From the NCBI GenBank assembly GCA_016934595.1, contig JAFGSM010000177.1, positions 1 through 32,181 of the forward strand: a stretch of DNA of 32,181 nucleotides, given 5' to 3'. Each line of letters opens with the position of its first letter. Within the stretch, counting starts at the first letter, position 1. Source of the stretch: a bacterium. Its GTDB lineage: Bacteria > SZUA-182 > DTGQ01 > JAFGSM01. The translations under genes and the position numbers were made by a program. Shown in pieces: positions 14,155 to 22,003 of this stretch. The notes under the pieces are model-generated. The model was given only the letters and a program-made list of their open reading frames with translations, was not told the DNA's origin and did no database searches.

Positions 14155-17100
14155 CTTTTTTATCCCTTTTATCCTCTTGCCTGCCTGTTCAGACCATATC
14201 CCTTCAGCCCCTTCAAGCTGCATGACCTGACTGTATGCATTCATGGCCTCCTGATGCCTGTTTTGCATCTCGTAAATTTGGCCTATGCGGTAATAGGCCC
14301 TGGCCTGCCAGTTTATTTCTTCAGGGTAGAGATATGCAATCTTCATCAATTCCAGGACTGCCTTGTCAAAATCCTTCAAATGGATATATGTTTCAGCCAG
14401 ATCATAAACGGATTTGATCCTCAAATTCTGATCCTTTGCAACGGCTGAATATTCAAAATGCCCACTGCTTTTGTCAAAATCGCCAAGCTCATAATAAATC
14501 CTTCCAAGCGCATAATGGGCCTGCTCGGAAAGATATCCTTCAGAAAATTTGCCCAGCAAGGTTTCATAAGCATCCTCAGCCTTTTTTGCCTCTCCCGCGG
14601 CATGATATATCTCCCCCTTCGCAATCAATGCCTTGCCTGCCATTTCATCCTCTGGAGTAAGGGCGGATACCTGATCCATACAATCAATGGCCTTCTCATT
14701 ATCACCCATTATCCTGTAAATCCTTCCAAGGCTCAGATATGTCTCCGACTTGATGGACTTATCGGCGCTTCTGTAAAGGATGGTCTTTAATGCTCCCACA
14801 GCCTTCTGATAATCCCCTGTTTCCTGATAAATCTGCGCCATCTTCTTGAGTGATCCCGCAGTCCATTTTCCGTCTGGAAAATAATCTACAAGTCGCTGAT
14901 ACGATTTTATAGCGCCGTCCAGGTTCTTCATCGAGTGATAGGTCGAGCCCAGACGGAAAAGCACTATTTCGGAAAGGGCGTCCTGCCTGTATCTGTTCCA
15001 GAACTCTTCAGCCTGCTCTATATAATTTTTCATGTCCCCTGTCTGGTCAAGACAAAGGATTAGGCCATATTTTGCCTCCTTCACAATATCGGAGCCGGGG
15101 TATTTTCTTATCACCTGCTGATATACCTTGACCGCCTTATTATATTCTCCCATATTATAAAAGCTGTCGCCAACCTTCAATAGCGATTGTGAGGCAAACG
15201 GGCTGTCCGGCCAGATTTTCTCAACATGTTCGAATTCTGTCATCGCCTTGTTGTATTGATCCTGGGCAAAGTATATCCAGCCCAGTCTGTAATGGGCCTC
15301 TGCCTTGAGAGGGCTTACAGGATCTATCTTTTTAAGGTATTCCACCGCCCCTTTATAATCCCTCAATCTTGATAAAACCAAAGCCTGTCTGTAATAGATT
15401 CTGTCTATGGGTTTAAAATCCCTGTACCTTTCCATAACGGTTTTCAAGATGTTCCGGGCGGACTTGTAATTCCCAAGATTATACTGACATTCTGCAAGCC
15501 TTAACATAGCCTCCGCACTCTTTAACCCTTCAGGATAATCCTCAATAAGCCTATTAAACTCATCAGCAGCCTTTTTCCATTCCTCCAGGGCGTAAAACGA
15601 CCTTGCCAGACCGAATCTGACAAACTCTCCTATATCGCTCACGAGGGATGCAATGGCCATGTTGTAATATTTCACCGCCTGCCAATAATCCCCCTTCTTA
15701 AAACCGGCATTCCCCAACCAATAATAAACCTGGTCTTTAATCTCAGACCGGGGAAACAGCATTAAATGACGGTTTAACACCATTATTGCGTTTTCATGCT
15801 CGCCAAGCAGGTAATATGCCTGTCCTATCCTGAAAAGGGCCAACTGCGAGGGCATAGAGAAATTCTGATAATCAACCGCCTCGTTGTAATATGGTATGGC
15901 GTCTGTGTATCTTTTCATATTGAAAAACCCCTCGCCTATCATAAACAGGCCAAGGAATTCCTTCTCGCCCCCAGGATATCGATCGATCATTTCAAGCCAT
16001 GTCTTGGCAGCGTCCTCATATTTAGAACGAAGAAAATACGACCAGCCCAAACTGAAAAAAGCCCTTTCATTTACTGCATGGCCAGAGTAAAGTTCTATGA
16101 TATCCTTAAAAATATTGGATGCCTCTTCATAATCCTCAAGGGAGAGCAGGCAGTTTCCTTTTAGATAAAGCCCGTTTGGCAATATCTGATCCATAGGGAA
16201 ACGTGATTCCAGAACCGAAATAAGACTTATGGCCTCTTTATAATCTCCCTTCCTGTAATGCACCCAGGATATTCCGTATATCGCCGGGGGTGTTTTTGAA
16301 TGAAAAGGAAAGGCATCAAGAAATGCCTTGTAAGCAGATCCTGACTCCCCTATGGCGGATGCATGGAAAAGGGCCTCGGCCATCCAGAACCCGGCTTCGG
16401 ATCTGAGCGCGCTGTAAGGATATTTGTTTACAAAGGACTCGTATCCCTTTGCAGCCTCGGCAAACTTGCCGGATTTATACAGACTGTTTGCCATCAAGAA
16501 TAGCGCCTTTTCATGCACAGGGCTTTCCTGAAACGCAGAAAAAAGGGACCGGAAAATGCCTATGGCCTCGTCATGCTTCCCTTCATGATCCATTATCCAT
16601 GCAAGCGAATAAAAGGCATAATCCGCAAATTGAGACCTTGGGGATTGTTCTATTACATAACGGTAGTACAGAGCGGCTGTATTTAGGTCCCCCATCTGAT
16701 ATGCCGCCTCTCCAGCCCAGTAAAATCCAGGCCCTATGTATGGGGAATCAGGATACATGGTCTCAATCTGGTGGAAAATCTCGATAGCCTCCTTGTATTC
16801 AGACCGCTGGAATTTGAACCTCCCCAAATCATAATAACCCTTGTCCCTCAGAACGGTCTTTGATATTACCCGCTCAAAAGGTGAACCGAACATGCAGCAC
16901 GTGGAAGGAGAATCAAATGCAGAAACCTTATACTCCGAAAATCCTCCTGGGACATCCACCTGCCTTTTCATATCCTCAGGCATCGCCTTTATGCCCGACA
17001 TCTCCTGAGGCAAAGGTATCTCCTTTATTTCCTCCTTCAATTTCAACATAGAACGGCCGATAGCTATCACATCCGGCAATTCGAGAACCTCCTCAGACCC

Positions 17101-17199
17101 CTTATCCCCTTCAGCCGGCAAACATATGGGTGAAACCATAGAGGTAAAAAGCAGGACTGCTATCGCAAAAATATAGAATCTAAGGCGTTTTTTTGTCAT
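14152..17199 (-). CDS. Large secreted TPR-repeat protein
   Basis: This protein of 1015 residues starts at ATG 17199 (MTKKRLRFYIFAIAVLLFTS...), with a signal peptide probably cut after the LPA region. The frame opens 15 codons earlier, but those codons belong to the upstream gene. After a linker (VLELPDVIAIGRSMLKLKEE) almost the whole chain is tandem TPR-like helical pairs of about 33-37 residues, with recurring patterns such as YLGRxYYELGDFDKS, AxYRLGWIYFAQDQYNKA and a final DAIxxYxxVxxxYPxS. There are roughly two dozen units, of the YfiO/BamD-like kind. Such periplasmic superhelices hold protein partners. The first 20 bases overlap the preceding TPR gene, and ExbB follows after 73 bases. Confidence 0.9.
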   Translation of the reverse strand: MTKKRLRFYIFAIAVLLFTSMVSPICLPAEGDKGSEEVLELPDVIAIGRSMLKLKEEIKEIPLPQEMSGIKAMPEDMKRQVDVPGGFSEYKVSAFDSPSTCCMFGSPFERVISKTVLRDKGYYDLGRFKFQRSEYKEAIEIFHQIETMYPDSPYIGPGFYWAGEAAYQMGDLNTAALYYRYVIEQSPRSQFADYAFYSLAWIMDHEGKHDEAIGIFRSLFSAFQESPVHEKALFLMANSLYKSGKFAEAAKGYESFVNKYPYSALRSEAGFWMAEALFHASAIGESGSAYKAFLDAFPFHSKTPPAIYGISWVHYRKGDYKEAISLISVLESRFPMDQILPNGLYLKGNCLLSLEDYEEASNIFKDIIELYSGHAVNERAFFSLGWSYFLRSKYEDAAKTWLEMIDRYPGGEKEFLGLFMIGEGFFNMKRYTDAIPYYNEAVDYQNFSMPSQLALFRIGQAYYLLGEHENAIMVLNRHLMLFPRSEIKDQVYYWLGNAGFKKGDYWQAVKYYNMAIASLVSDIGEFVRFGLARSFYALEEWKKAADEFNRLIEDYPEGLKSAEAMLRLAECQYNLGNYKSARNILKTVMERYRDFKPIDRIYYRQALVLSRLRDYKGAVEYLKKIDPVSPLKAEAHYRLGWIYFAQDQYNKAMTEFEHVEKIWPDSPFASQSLLKVGDSFYNMGEYNKAVKVYQQVIRKYPGSDIVKEAKYGLILCLDQTGDMKNYIEQAEEFWNRYRQDALSEIVLFRLGSTYHSMKNLDGAIKSYQRLVDYFPDGKWTAGSLKKMAQIYQETGDYQKAVGALKTILYRSADKSIKSETYLSLGRIYRIMGDNEKAIDCMDQVSALTPEDEMAGKALIAKGEIYHAAGEAKKAEDAYETLLGKFSEGYLSEQAHYALGRIYYELGDFDKSSGHFEYSAVAKDQNLRIKSVYDLAETYIHLKDFDKAVLELMKIAYLYPEEINWQARAYYRIGQIYEMQNRHQEAMNAYSQVMQLEGAEGIWSEQAGKRIKGIKK

Positions 17200-18742
17200 C
17201 TCCGGCCTCTTTTTCTTGTATAGTTTTTCCCATGTTCGGATCATGCAACAACCTTGATATGACCTCGATCCTCTCCATGGCAGCCTGAGCCAAATCCCCT
17301 GTCACTTCACTCATCGCGGCAACCTTTTTGTAGAGGCTTATCGCGCGGATGGTGTCTCCTCCCTGTTCGTATATATTCCCTAAACGAAACATCCCCATCT
17401 GAATCCAAATAGATTGATGAGGGTGAAACGCCTCGATCGCCTGAAATTCCCTGATCGCCTTTTCCTGATCTCCCATCAAGATGAAACTCTCAGCAAGGCG
17501 GTAACCAGCCTCAGCAGCGAGTGAATGATCTTTAGAATATGCCGCCTTTGAGTAAAAATCGATCGCCTCCTGTGTCTGACCTTGCTGATAATATAGATTA
17601 CCCATGTCTAAAGAGGCATGATAAACGATTTCGACATCCGGAGAGGTTTCGATAACCTCCTTAAAAAACTCCTTTGCCAAAGGGATGTTTCCTTTCTTTA
17701 CATAACACTGGGCCATCCAGTACTTTGCCCCAATTGCCATTGGATGATCTGAATCTTTTTTAATAAAGGATTGGAAGGATGAGATCGCATCATCATATTT
17801 TTGGAGTTTATAAAGGGTTTGCCCCAGATAGAAAAAGGCCTCTGAGTTTGCAGGGGCATCCTTTGTCTTATTGTCCTTGATGAAATCCTGAAAAACCTTG
17901 ACGGCTTCATCATCCCTTCCGATCTTAGACAGGGCAAAACCCTGCCTGAGTATAATGGTATGCCTGTCTTCAGGTCTAAGCCTGGAATAGGTCTCATAAT
18001 GGACAACCGAACCCTTATAATCCTTTATCTCAAACAAGGCACCCGCCATTTTCAGGTGTGCCTGGGCTGCCAAATCCTCAGGGGGATTTTTACTGAGGAG
18101 CATCTGAAACTGAATGACGGCTTCATTGTATCTTTTCAATTCCATAAGGCACCAACCTGCTCCAGAAATGGCTTGATACACAAGCTCATGGCCGGGCGAT
18201 TCGTTTATAAATGTTTGATAAGCAGCCAATGCCTCGGTGTATCTTTTTAATTGATAAAGAGTCTCTGCCAGCATGAACCTGGTCATTTGTAAAAGATCCT
18301 TTGAAGATGACTCTTTAATCAATCTCTGATAATCTGAAAGCGCAGATGTATAATCCTTTCGGTCAAACTTGATCCCTGCAAGATAATAAAGCGCCGTATA
18401 GGTCACTGCGTGGTCAGGGTATAGTTCCACCACCTTCTGATATGCATCCTGTGCAGGCGCTGCTTTTTTTTGAGCCCTGTAGCACTCGCCTATCCTGAAC
18501 CAGGCAAAAGGCGCTTTATGACTTTCAGGATAAAGATCCAAAAATTTGCGAAACTGTCCAATAGCAATATCATAAAAACCATTCCTGTATGCCCCCAGCG
18601 CCACAGTATAAAGGCCATCCTCCGAGTTCATTTGCGCTGAGGCTGTGCCTCTCCCGCTGGAACAAAACGATATAAGAAAAGTTATAGTGGCATATAGTAT
18701 AACTAGTCTAAATAAAACAAGTATATGCCTCTTTATCGTCAT
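17180..18742 (-). CDS. Secreted TPR-repeat protein, first gene of operon
   Basis: This 520-residue protein has an N-terminal signal peptide (hydrophobic LVILYATITFLISF, probable cut after ASA near residue 36). A Cys at ISFC is not in a good lipobox context. The rest is TPR units of YfiO/Tol-Pal YbgF type, starting YTVALGAYRNGFYDIAIGQFRKFLDLYPES, with about 11-12 repeats. The ATG at 18742 has GAGGTGA upstream and a sigma70-like promoter just before it (18764-18792), giving a very short leader. It overlaps the next TPR gene and heads the TPR-TPR-ExbB-ExbD-TonB series. An organising or tethering role in the periplasm is likely. Confidence 0.9.
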   Translation of the reverse strand: MTIKRHILVLFRLVILYATITFLISFCSSGRGTASAQMNSEDGLYTVALGAYRNGFYDIAIGQFRKFLDLYPESHKAPFAWFRIGECYRAQKKAAPAQDAYQKVVELYPDHAVTYTALYYLAGIKFDRKDYTSALSDYQRLIKESSSKDLLQMTRFMLAETLYQLKRYTEALAAYQTFINESPGHELVYQAISGAGWCLMELKRYNEAVIQFQMLLSKNPPEDLAAQAHLKMAGALFEIKDYKGSVVHYETYSRLRPEDRHTIILRQGFALSKIGRDDEAVKVFQDFIKDNKTKDAPANSEAFFYLGQTLYKLQKYDDAISSFQSFIKKDSDHPMAIGAKYWMAQCYVKKGNIPLAKEFFKEVIETSPDVEIVYHASLDMGNLYYQQGQTQEAIDFYSKAAYSKDHSLAAEAGYRLAESFILMGDQEKAIREFQAIEAFHPHQSIWIQMGMFRLGNIYEQGGDTIRAISLYKKVAAMSEVTGDLAQAAMERIEVISRLLHDPNMGKTIQEKEAGDDKKTP

Positions 18743-18763
18743 TCAACTCACCTCACAAAAATG

Positions 18764-18792
18764 ATTTTATATCCGGCATGTTTGTTTTGCAA
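18764..18792 (-). promoter_or_regulatory. Sigma70-like promoter of the TPR/Exb/TonB operon
   Basis: On the minus strand TTGCAA (18792-18787) is followed after exactly 17 bases by TAAAAT (18769-18764). The TPR start codon is about 22 bases downstream with a GAGGTGA ribosome binding site between. This is the best promoter-like match seen in the minus-strand block, but it is not proven. Confidence 0.5.
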
Positions 18793-18837
18793 GGTAAGCA
18801 TAGAAAGATCAGCAATTCTGTTATGAAATGTTTTTTA

Positions 18838-18867
18838 TTGACTCGGCAGGGGTAATTATGCTAAAAA
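18838..18867 (+). promoter_or_regulatory. Extended -10 promoter of the FmdB-type gene
   Basis: TTGACT (18838-18843), an 18-base spacer ending in TGC, and TAAAAA (18862-18867) give a -35 with an extended -10. It lies 25 bases before the start codon, with AGGGGAGGA in between. It fires away from the TPR operon, so both promoters share the 150-base divergent gap. Confidence 0.45.
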
Positions 18868-18892
18868 AGAATAAAAAAGGGGAGGATAACAG

Positions 18893-19402
18893 ATGCCTAT
18901 ATACGAATTTCTTTGCCTTGATTGTAATCGTATCTTTAGTTTCTTTGCAAAATCATTCAATGAGACCCGCGTACCCAAATGCCCTAAATGCATGGGGGTA
19001 AATATGACAAGGCAGATATCTTTAGTATCACGCTATATCAGAAAAAGGCAACCCAGTTCTGATAATTCTCCACAGGGTGATGAAGGCGATACGCATAGGC
19101 AATATGATCCTGCGGAAGAGGCCAAGATGGAGAAGGCTATGAGGATACTGGAAAAAGAAATGGCGGGGATCGATGAAGAAAATCCGGATCCGCGCCAGCT
19201 TGGCCGGATGATGAGACGCATGTCGGAAATTACTGGCGAACCGTTGCCTGATGAGATGACAGAAGCTGTTCGAAGGCTGGAAGCAGGCGAAGACCCTGAA
19301 AAGATAGAGGAGGAAATGGGAGACCTGTTCGGTGATGATGAATATGGAAATAGCGGCGGTTACGGCGGTCCGGTAAATGACCCCGGCCTTTATGATTTCT
19401 AA
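18893..19402 (+). CDS. FmdB-family zinc-ribbon protein with acidic C-terminal extension
   Basis: This protein of 169 residues begins with the FmdB/CxxC_CXXC_SSSS zinc ribbon: MPIYEFLCLDCNRIFSF, then KCPKCMG, two CxxC knuckles separated by about 20 residues. The ribbon is followed by a charged linker, a helical segment (AKMEKAMRILEKEMAG) and a second helical acidic segment (RRLEAGEDPEKIEEEMGDLFGDDEYG), then a Gly/Tyr-rich end. FmdB proteins were named from the formamidase regulator, but a role for this long form is not known to me. Regulation or a protein scaffold is a guess. GGGGAGGA lies about seven bases before the ATG. It is divergent from the TPR/Exb/TonB operon and followed directly by a REP-like element. 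Confidence 0.85.
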   Translation: MPIYEFLCLDCNRIFSFFAKSFNETRVPKCPKCMGVNMTRQISLVSRYIRKRQPSSDNSPQGDEGDTHRQYDPAEEAKMEKAMRILEKEMAGIDEENPDPRQLGRMMRRMSEITGEPLPDEMTEAVRRLEAGEDPEKIEEEMGDLFGDDEYGNSGGYGGPVNDPGLYDF

Positions 19403-19403
19403 G

Positions 19404-19445
19404 CTAAACACTCATGGCCCTTTGGGCCACCACGAAGCATGAAAA
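19404..19445 (-). repeat. REP-like element, copy D (minus)
   Basis: On the minus strand it reads TTTTCATGCTTCGTG, a perfect hairpin (GGCCCAAAGGGCC) and ATGAGTGTTTAG. It begins two bases after the stop of the FmdB-type gene, in the opposite orientation to copies A-C. Its position and stem suggest it could also act as a 3' stem for that transcript. Confidence 0.75.
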
Positions 19446-19493
19446 CAAAAATAAACAACAAGGTTTTTTAAGACAAATCCTATATTTATAGAA

Positions 19494-19540
19494 AAGGCCA
19501 CCTTAAATATCACCCTTTTTAAGGGCTTTCGGGTGGCCTT
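19494..19540 (+). terminator. Long hairpin downstream of the FmdB-type gene
   Basis: AAGGCCACC (19494-19502) pairs perfectly with GGTGGCCTT (19532-19540). The 29-base interval contains a further hairpin, CCCTT-TTT-AAGGG. This branched structure lies about 90 bases past the FmdB-type stop and 65 bases before the convergent CBM48 gene end. There is no clear U-run after it, so terminator function is tentative. Confidence 0.35.
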
Positions 19541-19604
19541 GATAAATGATTTCTATAAAGATATACAATGCATAAAATTTTTGCGGGTTAGAAGAAAACA
19601 AAAC

Positions 19605-20006
19605 CTACTTTACAACAATCCTGTCATTAAATCCGCCAAATGGATTGGGCACCCTTTCCCCGCATTTGGGGTCTTCCCGCCATTGACCATCCACGATAAA
19701 CCTGTAATCATAAGTGCCGGGTTTTAGAGTCATGGAAACAGACCATTCCCCTGATTCCCTCTTTTTAATGCAACGGGTATCTAAAGACCAATTGTTGAAA
19801 TCTCCAACCAATAAAACCTGCTCAGCGTTAGGATCAAAAAAGGAAAAAGACACGGGCCTCATCTTAGAGTCGTTACCACCACTGCTGGTTTTGAGACCAC
19901 TGCTATTGGTTTTGGCCTTGGTGTCTAAAGGCTTGTTGTTTACTGGTTTTACGGTCTTTTTTGAATTATTGTTGGTTTTAATATTATTAATAGTCTTAGT
20001 CATCAT
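19605..20006 (-). CDS. Stand-alone glycogen-binding (CBM48/AMPK-type) protein
   Basis: This 133-residue protein has an N-terminal 50-residue Asn/Lys/Thr/Ser-rich, probably disordered arm. It is followed by a single CBM48 early-set fold: FSFFDPNAEQVLLVGDFNNW, then W(S)VSMTLKPGTYDYRFIVDGQW, and DPKCGERVPNPFGGFNDRI. The Trp residues of GDFNNW and of the DGQW loop are those that bind alpha-glucans in AMPK beta and branching enzymes. No catalytic domain is attached and no glycogen gene is nearby, so it may target glycogen or act as a regulator. Two adjacent ATGs (20006, 20003) follow GGGGGG; the second has better spacing. A 24-codon frame (20070-19996) overlaps the start. Confidence 0.88.
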   Translation of the reverse strand: MMTKTINNIKTNNNSKKTVKPVNNKPLDTKAKTNSSGLKTSSGGNDSKMRPVSFSFFDPNAEQVLLVGDFNNWSLDTRCIKKRESGEWSVSMTLKPGTYDYRFIVDGQWREDPKCGERVPNPFGGFNDRIVVK

Positions 20007-20317
20007 TACCCCCCTTGATAAAATTTAAAAAATAGGACTCAAAAAGATACAGTCTATTCCATTTTATCATTTTATATCAAATAAAAATCACCTCCTATAT
20101 ATGTTATTTTTCCAATACCTTTCAGAATATTCAAATCAGCAAATCATTGTCGGATTCGGATAATGCCAAACTAATTATTTATCAACAAGTTACACTAACA
20201 ATTTCAAATAGTCAAAATCATATTTTTTATATCATTTTATCTTTTTAAAACCGTATATAAGTAATTATACATTGGTAATTTATATTTTTCAAACACCTCT
20301 TTTATATTAATCCTTTT
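20007..20317. other. AT-rich gap between CBM48 and M48 genes
   Basis: This region has no convincing gene. It contains the GGGGGG ribosome binding site of the CBM48 gene, the 24-codon overlapping frame ending at 19996, and a perfect ribosome-binding-like AGGAGGTGA (minus strand, 20088-20096) with no start codon at a workable distance. Otherwise it is AT-rich with no strong hairpin. The promoter of the CBM48 gene is presumably here, but no clear motif pair was seen. Confidence 0.4.
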
Positions 20318-21547
20318 TTATAATAAACGCAAAGCCTTTATTCGCTCTAAAACAGGTGGATGGTCGTAATTTAGAAATACGTTCAGCGGGTGGGGGGTCA
20401 GATTGCTCATATTGGAGACGTATATCTTTTTCAAGGCCATAACCATGCCTTTTATTGACCTTGTTGTTTCAGCGGCAAATCTGTCTGCTTCAAATTCATA
20501 TTTGCGGGAAAGATGATTTGTGAAAATCGAAAGTAAAAATTTGATTGGAGAGTAAAGCAATCCGAAAAAAACAAGCCCTGCATAGACAGATATTTGCTGC
20601 ATCCTGAATGCACGGAAAAGTCCGTCATTATTGATAAAAAAAGACAACAGGTAAAACATTATCCCTGCATGAATAATAGACAGGAGCATCCCCTTTATGA
20701 TGTGCCTTTTCTTGTAATGACCCACCTCATGAGCTATAACCGCAACAAGCTCGCCTGGAGAATGCCTCTCAATCAAGGTATCAAAAAGGGCGATCCTCTT
20801 TTTAAAAAGCCCGCTAAAATAGGCATTGGAATGGGATGATCTTTTTGAGCCGTCCATAACGCTGATCTCCTTGATGGGGAATTTTACTTTCCTGGCATAA
20901 CGCTCGATATCGTCCCTCAGTTTTCCATCCTCCAAAGGAGTAAAATTGTTAAACATCGGGGCGATCAGCATATTGTATAACGGCTGGGCAATGACTATAA
21001 AAAAGGCGGCCAGTCCCCATGCATAAAGCCAGGCGTAAGCCCCTGCTCTTTCGAAAAAAAACAGGATTCCTCCCATGATAACGGAACCTAAAATAATCAC
21101 AAGAAAATAGGTCTTTAATTTATCCAGCACGAATGTCTTTATGGTCATTTTATTAAACCCGAATCTTTCTTCTATGACAAATTGGCTGTAAAGCGAGAAA
21201 GGGATCGTAATAATATCATAGGCAAGATAGAGCACCCCTAAAAAGACAAGCCCTGTTAAAACATTCCCGAACTTAAACCTGCGTGCGAACCTGTCCGCAT
21301 ATTCAAACCCTCCAATCAGGATGAAAGCCAAAATAAGAATAAGGTTAAACGTGGATGAGACATAATTAAACTTTGTCTGGGTTACGATGTATTCCTGCGA
21401 TCTTCGGTATTTTTCTTCGTCATAGAAGCCACTGAATTCGTCAGGTGGCTTCCGTCCAAGGGCCTTCAGGTTCAGATAGTCCGATGCGCCTTGAAGAGCA
21501 TACTCTCCTATCAACGCAAAAAGTATGATTATCAGGTATATGTTCAT
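20318..21547 (-). CDS. Ste24-type M48 membrane zinc protease
   Basis: This 409-residue protein belongs to the CAAX prenyl protease 1/Ste24 branch of family M48. The zinc motif HEVGH occurs in LVAVIAHEVGHYKKRH, and the third ligand is in the later EFEADRFA segment, which is classical for M48. About seven hydrophobic spans surround it, with the N-terminal M48-associated region (FNYVSSTFNLILILAF, IEERFGFNKMT). Bacterial members act in the inner membrane, probably in protein quality control or peptide processing; the true substrate is unknown. The ATG is at 21547. It is transcribed away from the plus-strand secreted-protein operon, across a 456-base gap. Confidence 0.93.
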   Translation of the reverse strand: MNIYLIIILFALIGEYALQGASDYLNLKALGRKPPDEFSGFYDEEKYRRSQEYIVTQTKFNYVSSTFNLILILAFILIGGFEYADRFARRFKFGNVLTGLVFLGVLYLAYDIITIPFSLYSQFVIEERFGFNKMTIKTFVLDKLKTYFLVIILGSVIMGGILFFFERAGAYAWLYAWGLAAFFIVIAQPLYNMLIAPMFNNFTPLEDGKLRDDIERYARKVKFPIKEISVMDGSKRSSHSNAYFSGLFKKRIALFDTLIERHSPGELVAVIAHEVGHYKKRHIIKGMLLSIIHAGIMFYLLSFFINNDGLFRAFRMQQISVYAGLVFFGLLYSPIKFLLSIFTNHLSRKYEFEADRFAAETTRSIKGMVMALKKIYVSNMSNLTPHPLNVFLNYDHPPVLERIKALRLL

Positions 21548-21595
21548 GATCTTTGAAGTTTAACCCATAAATACCTTTAAAAACAAGTGGGGAAT

Positions 21596-21608
21596 TTGAC
21601 AGTGTCAA
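21596..21608. promoter_or_regulatory. Palindrome TTGACAGTGTCAA
   Basis: This is a perfect 6-1-6 inverted repeat 49 bases upstream of the M48 protease start codon. Each arm is also a consensus -35 hexamer, so it could be an operator overlapping a promoter. No good -10 was found at 17 bases on either strand. Confidence 0.3.
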
Positions 21609-21768
21609 GACAAGAAAATTGGGCAGCGGATCATAACTTAATCGCTGCCTTTTCAAAAAATAAGGCTTTACTAATGATTAGGAACATGGTAAATTTATTT
21701 TTTATGCGTCATCGGAATGTGGATTTCATCTGAAAATCCCCTTCTGGGTATTTTCATACCCTTTTGCG

Positions 21769-21792
21769 GATCAAAGATTCATGGGCGTTTCA
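21769..21792 (+). repeat. Short REP variant F
   Basis: GATCAAAGATTCATGGGCGTTTCA is the partner of the 24-mer at 14131-14154 (20 of 24 identical). Both lack the central hairpin of the longer REP-like family. Confidence 0.5.
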
Positions 21793-21917
21793 TTTAAAAA
21801 CCCTGTGGTCATTTTCATTACGCCCTTTGTTATGCCTATATTTACGGGCATCCAAGTTGAGACTCTTTGGAAACTTTTGTCATTCTTCAATTTTTCCTTT
21901 TCACTTTTTGTATTTTT

Positions 21918-21923
21918 TATAAT
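21918..21923 (+). promoter_or_regulatory. Candidate -10 box TATAAT
   Basis: A perfect TATAAT is preceded by a T-rich tract and only a weak -35. It lies about 80 bases upstream of the start of the secreted Ig/PKD gene, and the predicted start of transcription falls inside the adjacent GATGGCCTCGTAAAAAGT word. Confidence 0.3.
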
Positions 21924-21924
21924 T

Positions 21925-21942
21925 GATGGCCTCGTAAAAAGT
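21925..21942 (+). repeat. Dispersed word GATGGCCTCGTAAAAAGT
   Basis: This is an exact 18-base copy of the word also found at 12982-12999 (opposite strand), with near-identical copies at 28941 and 29023. Confidence 0.7.
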
Positions 21943-22003
21943 AATTTTGATGATGAAAAAGCAAGATCATAAAGGTTTAAAGCATTTTAAAAAGAGGGTA
22001 AAA

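Larger units (their letters stand above)
21548..22003. other. Divergent gap with palindrome, REP variant and dispersed word
   Basis: This gap separates the M48 protease (minus) and the secreted Ig/PKD gene (plus). It holds a 13-base palindrome (21596-21608), the short REP variant at 21769-21792, a TATAAT at 21918-21923 and the word GATGGCCTCGTAAAAAGT at 21925-21942. A 63-codon hydrophobic frame at 21781-21972 starts and ends in repeats and has no ribosome binding site, so it is not called. Confidence 0.5.

Noticed and set aside
21781-21972. A 63-codon hydrophobic plus-strand frame that could be a small membrane protein
   Set aside because: It begins inside the short REP variant, runs through the dispersed GATGGCC word, lacks a ribosome binding site and overlaps the likely promoter of the gene at 22004.
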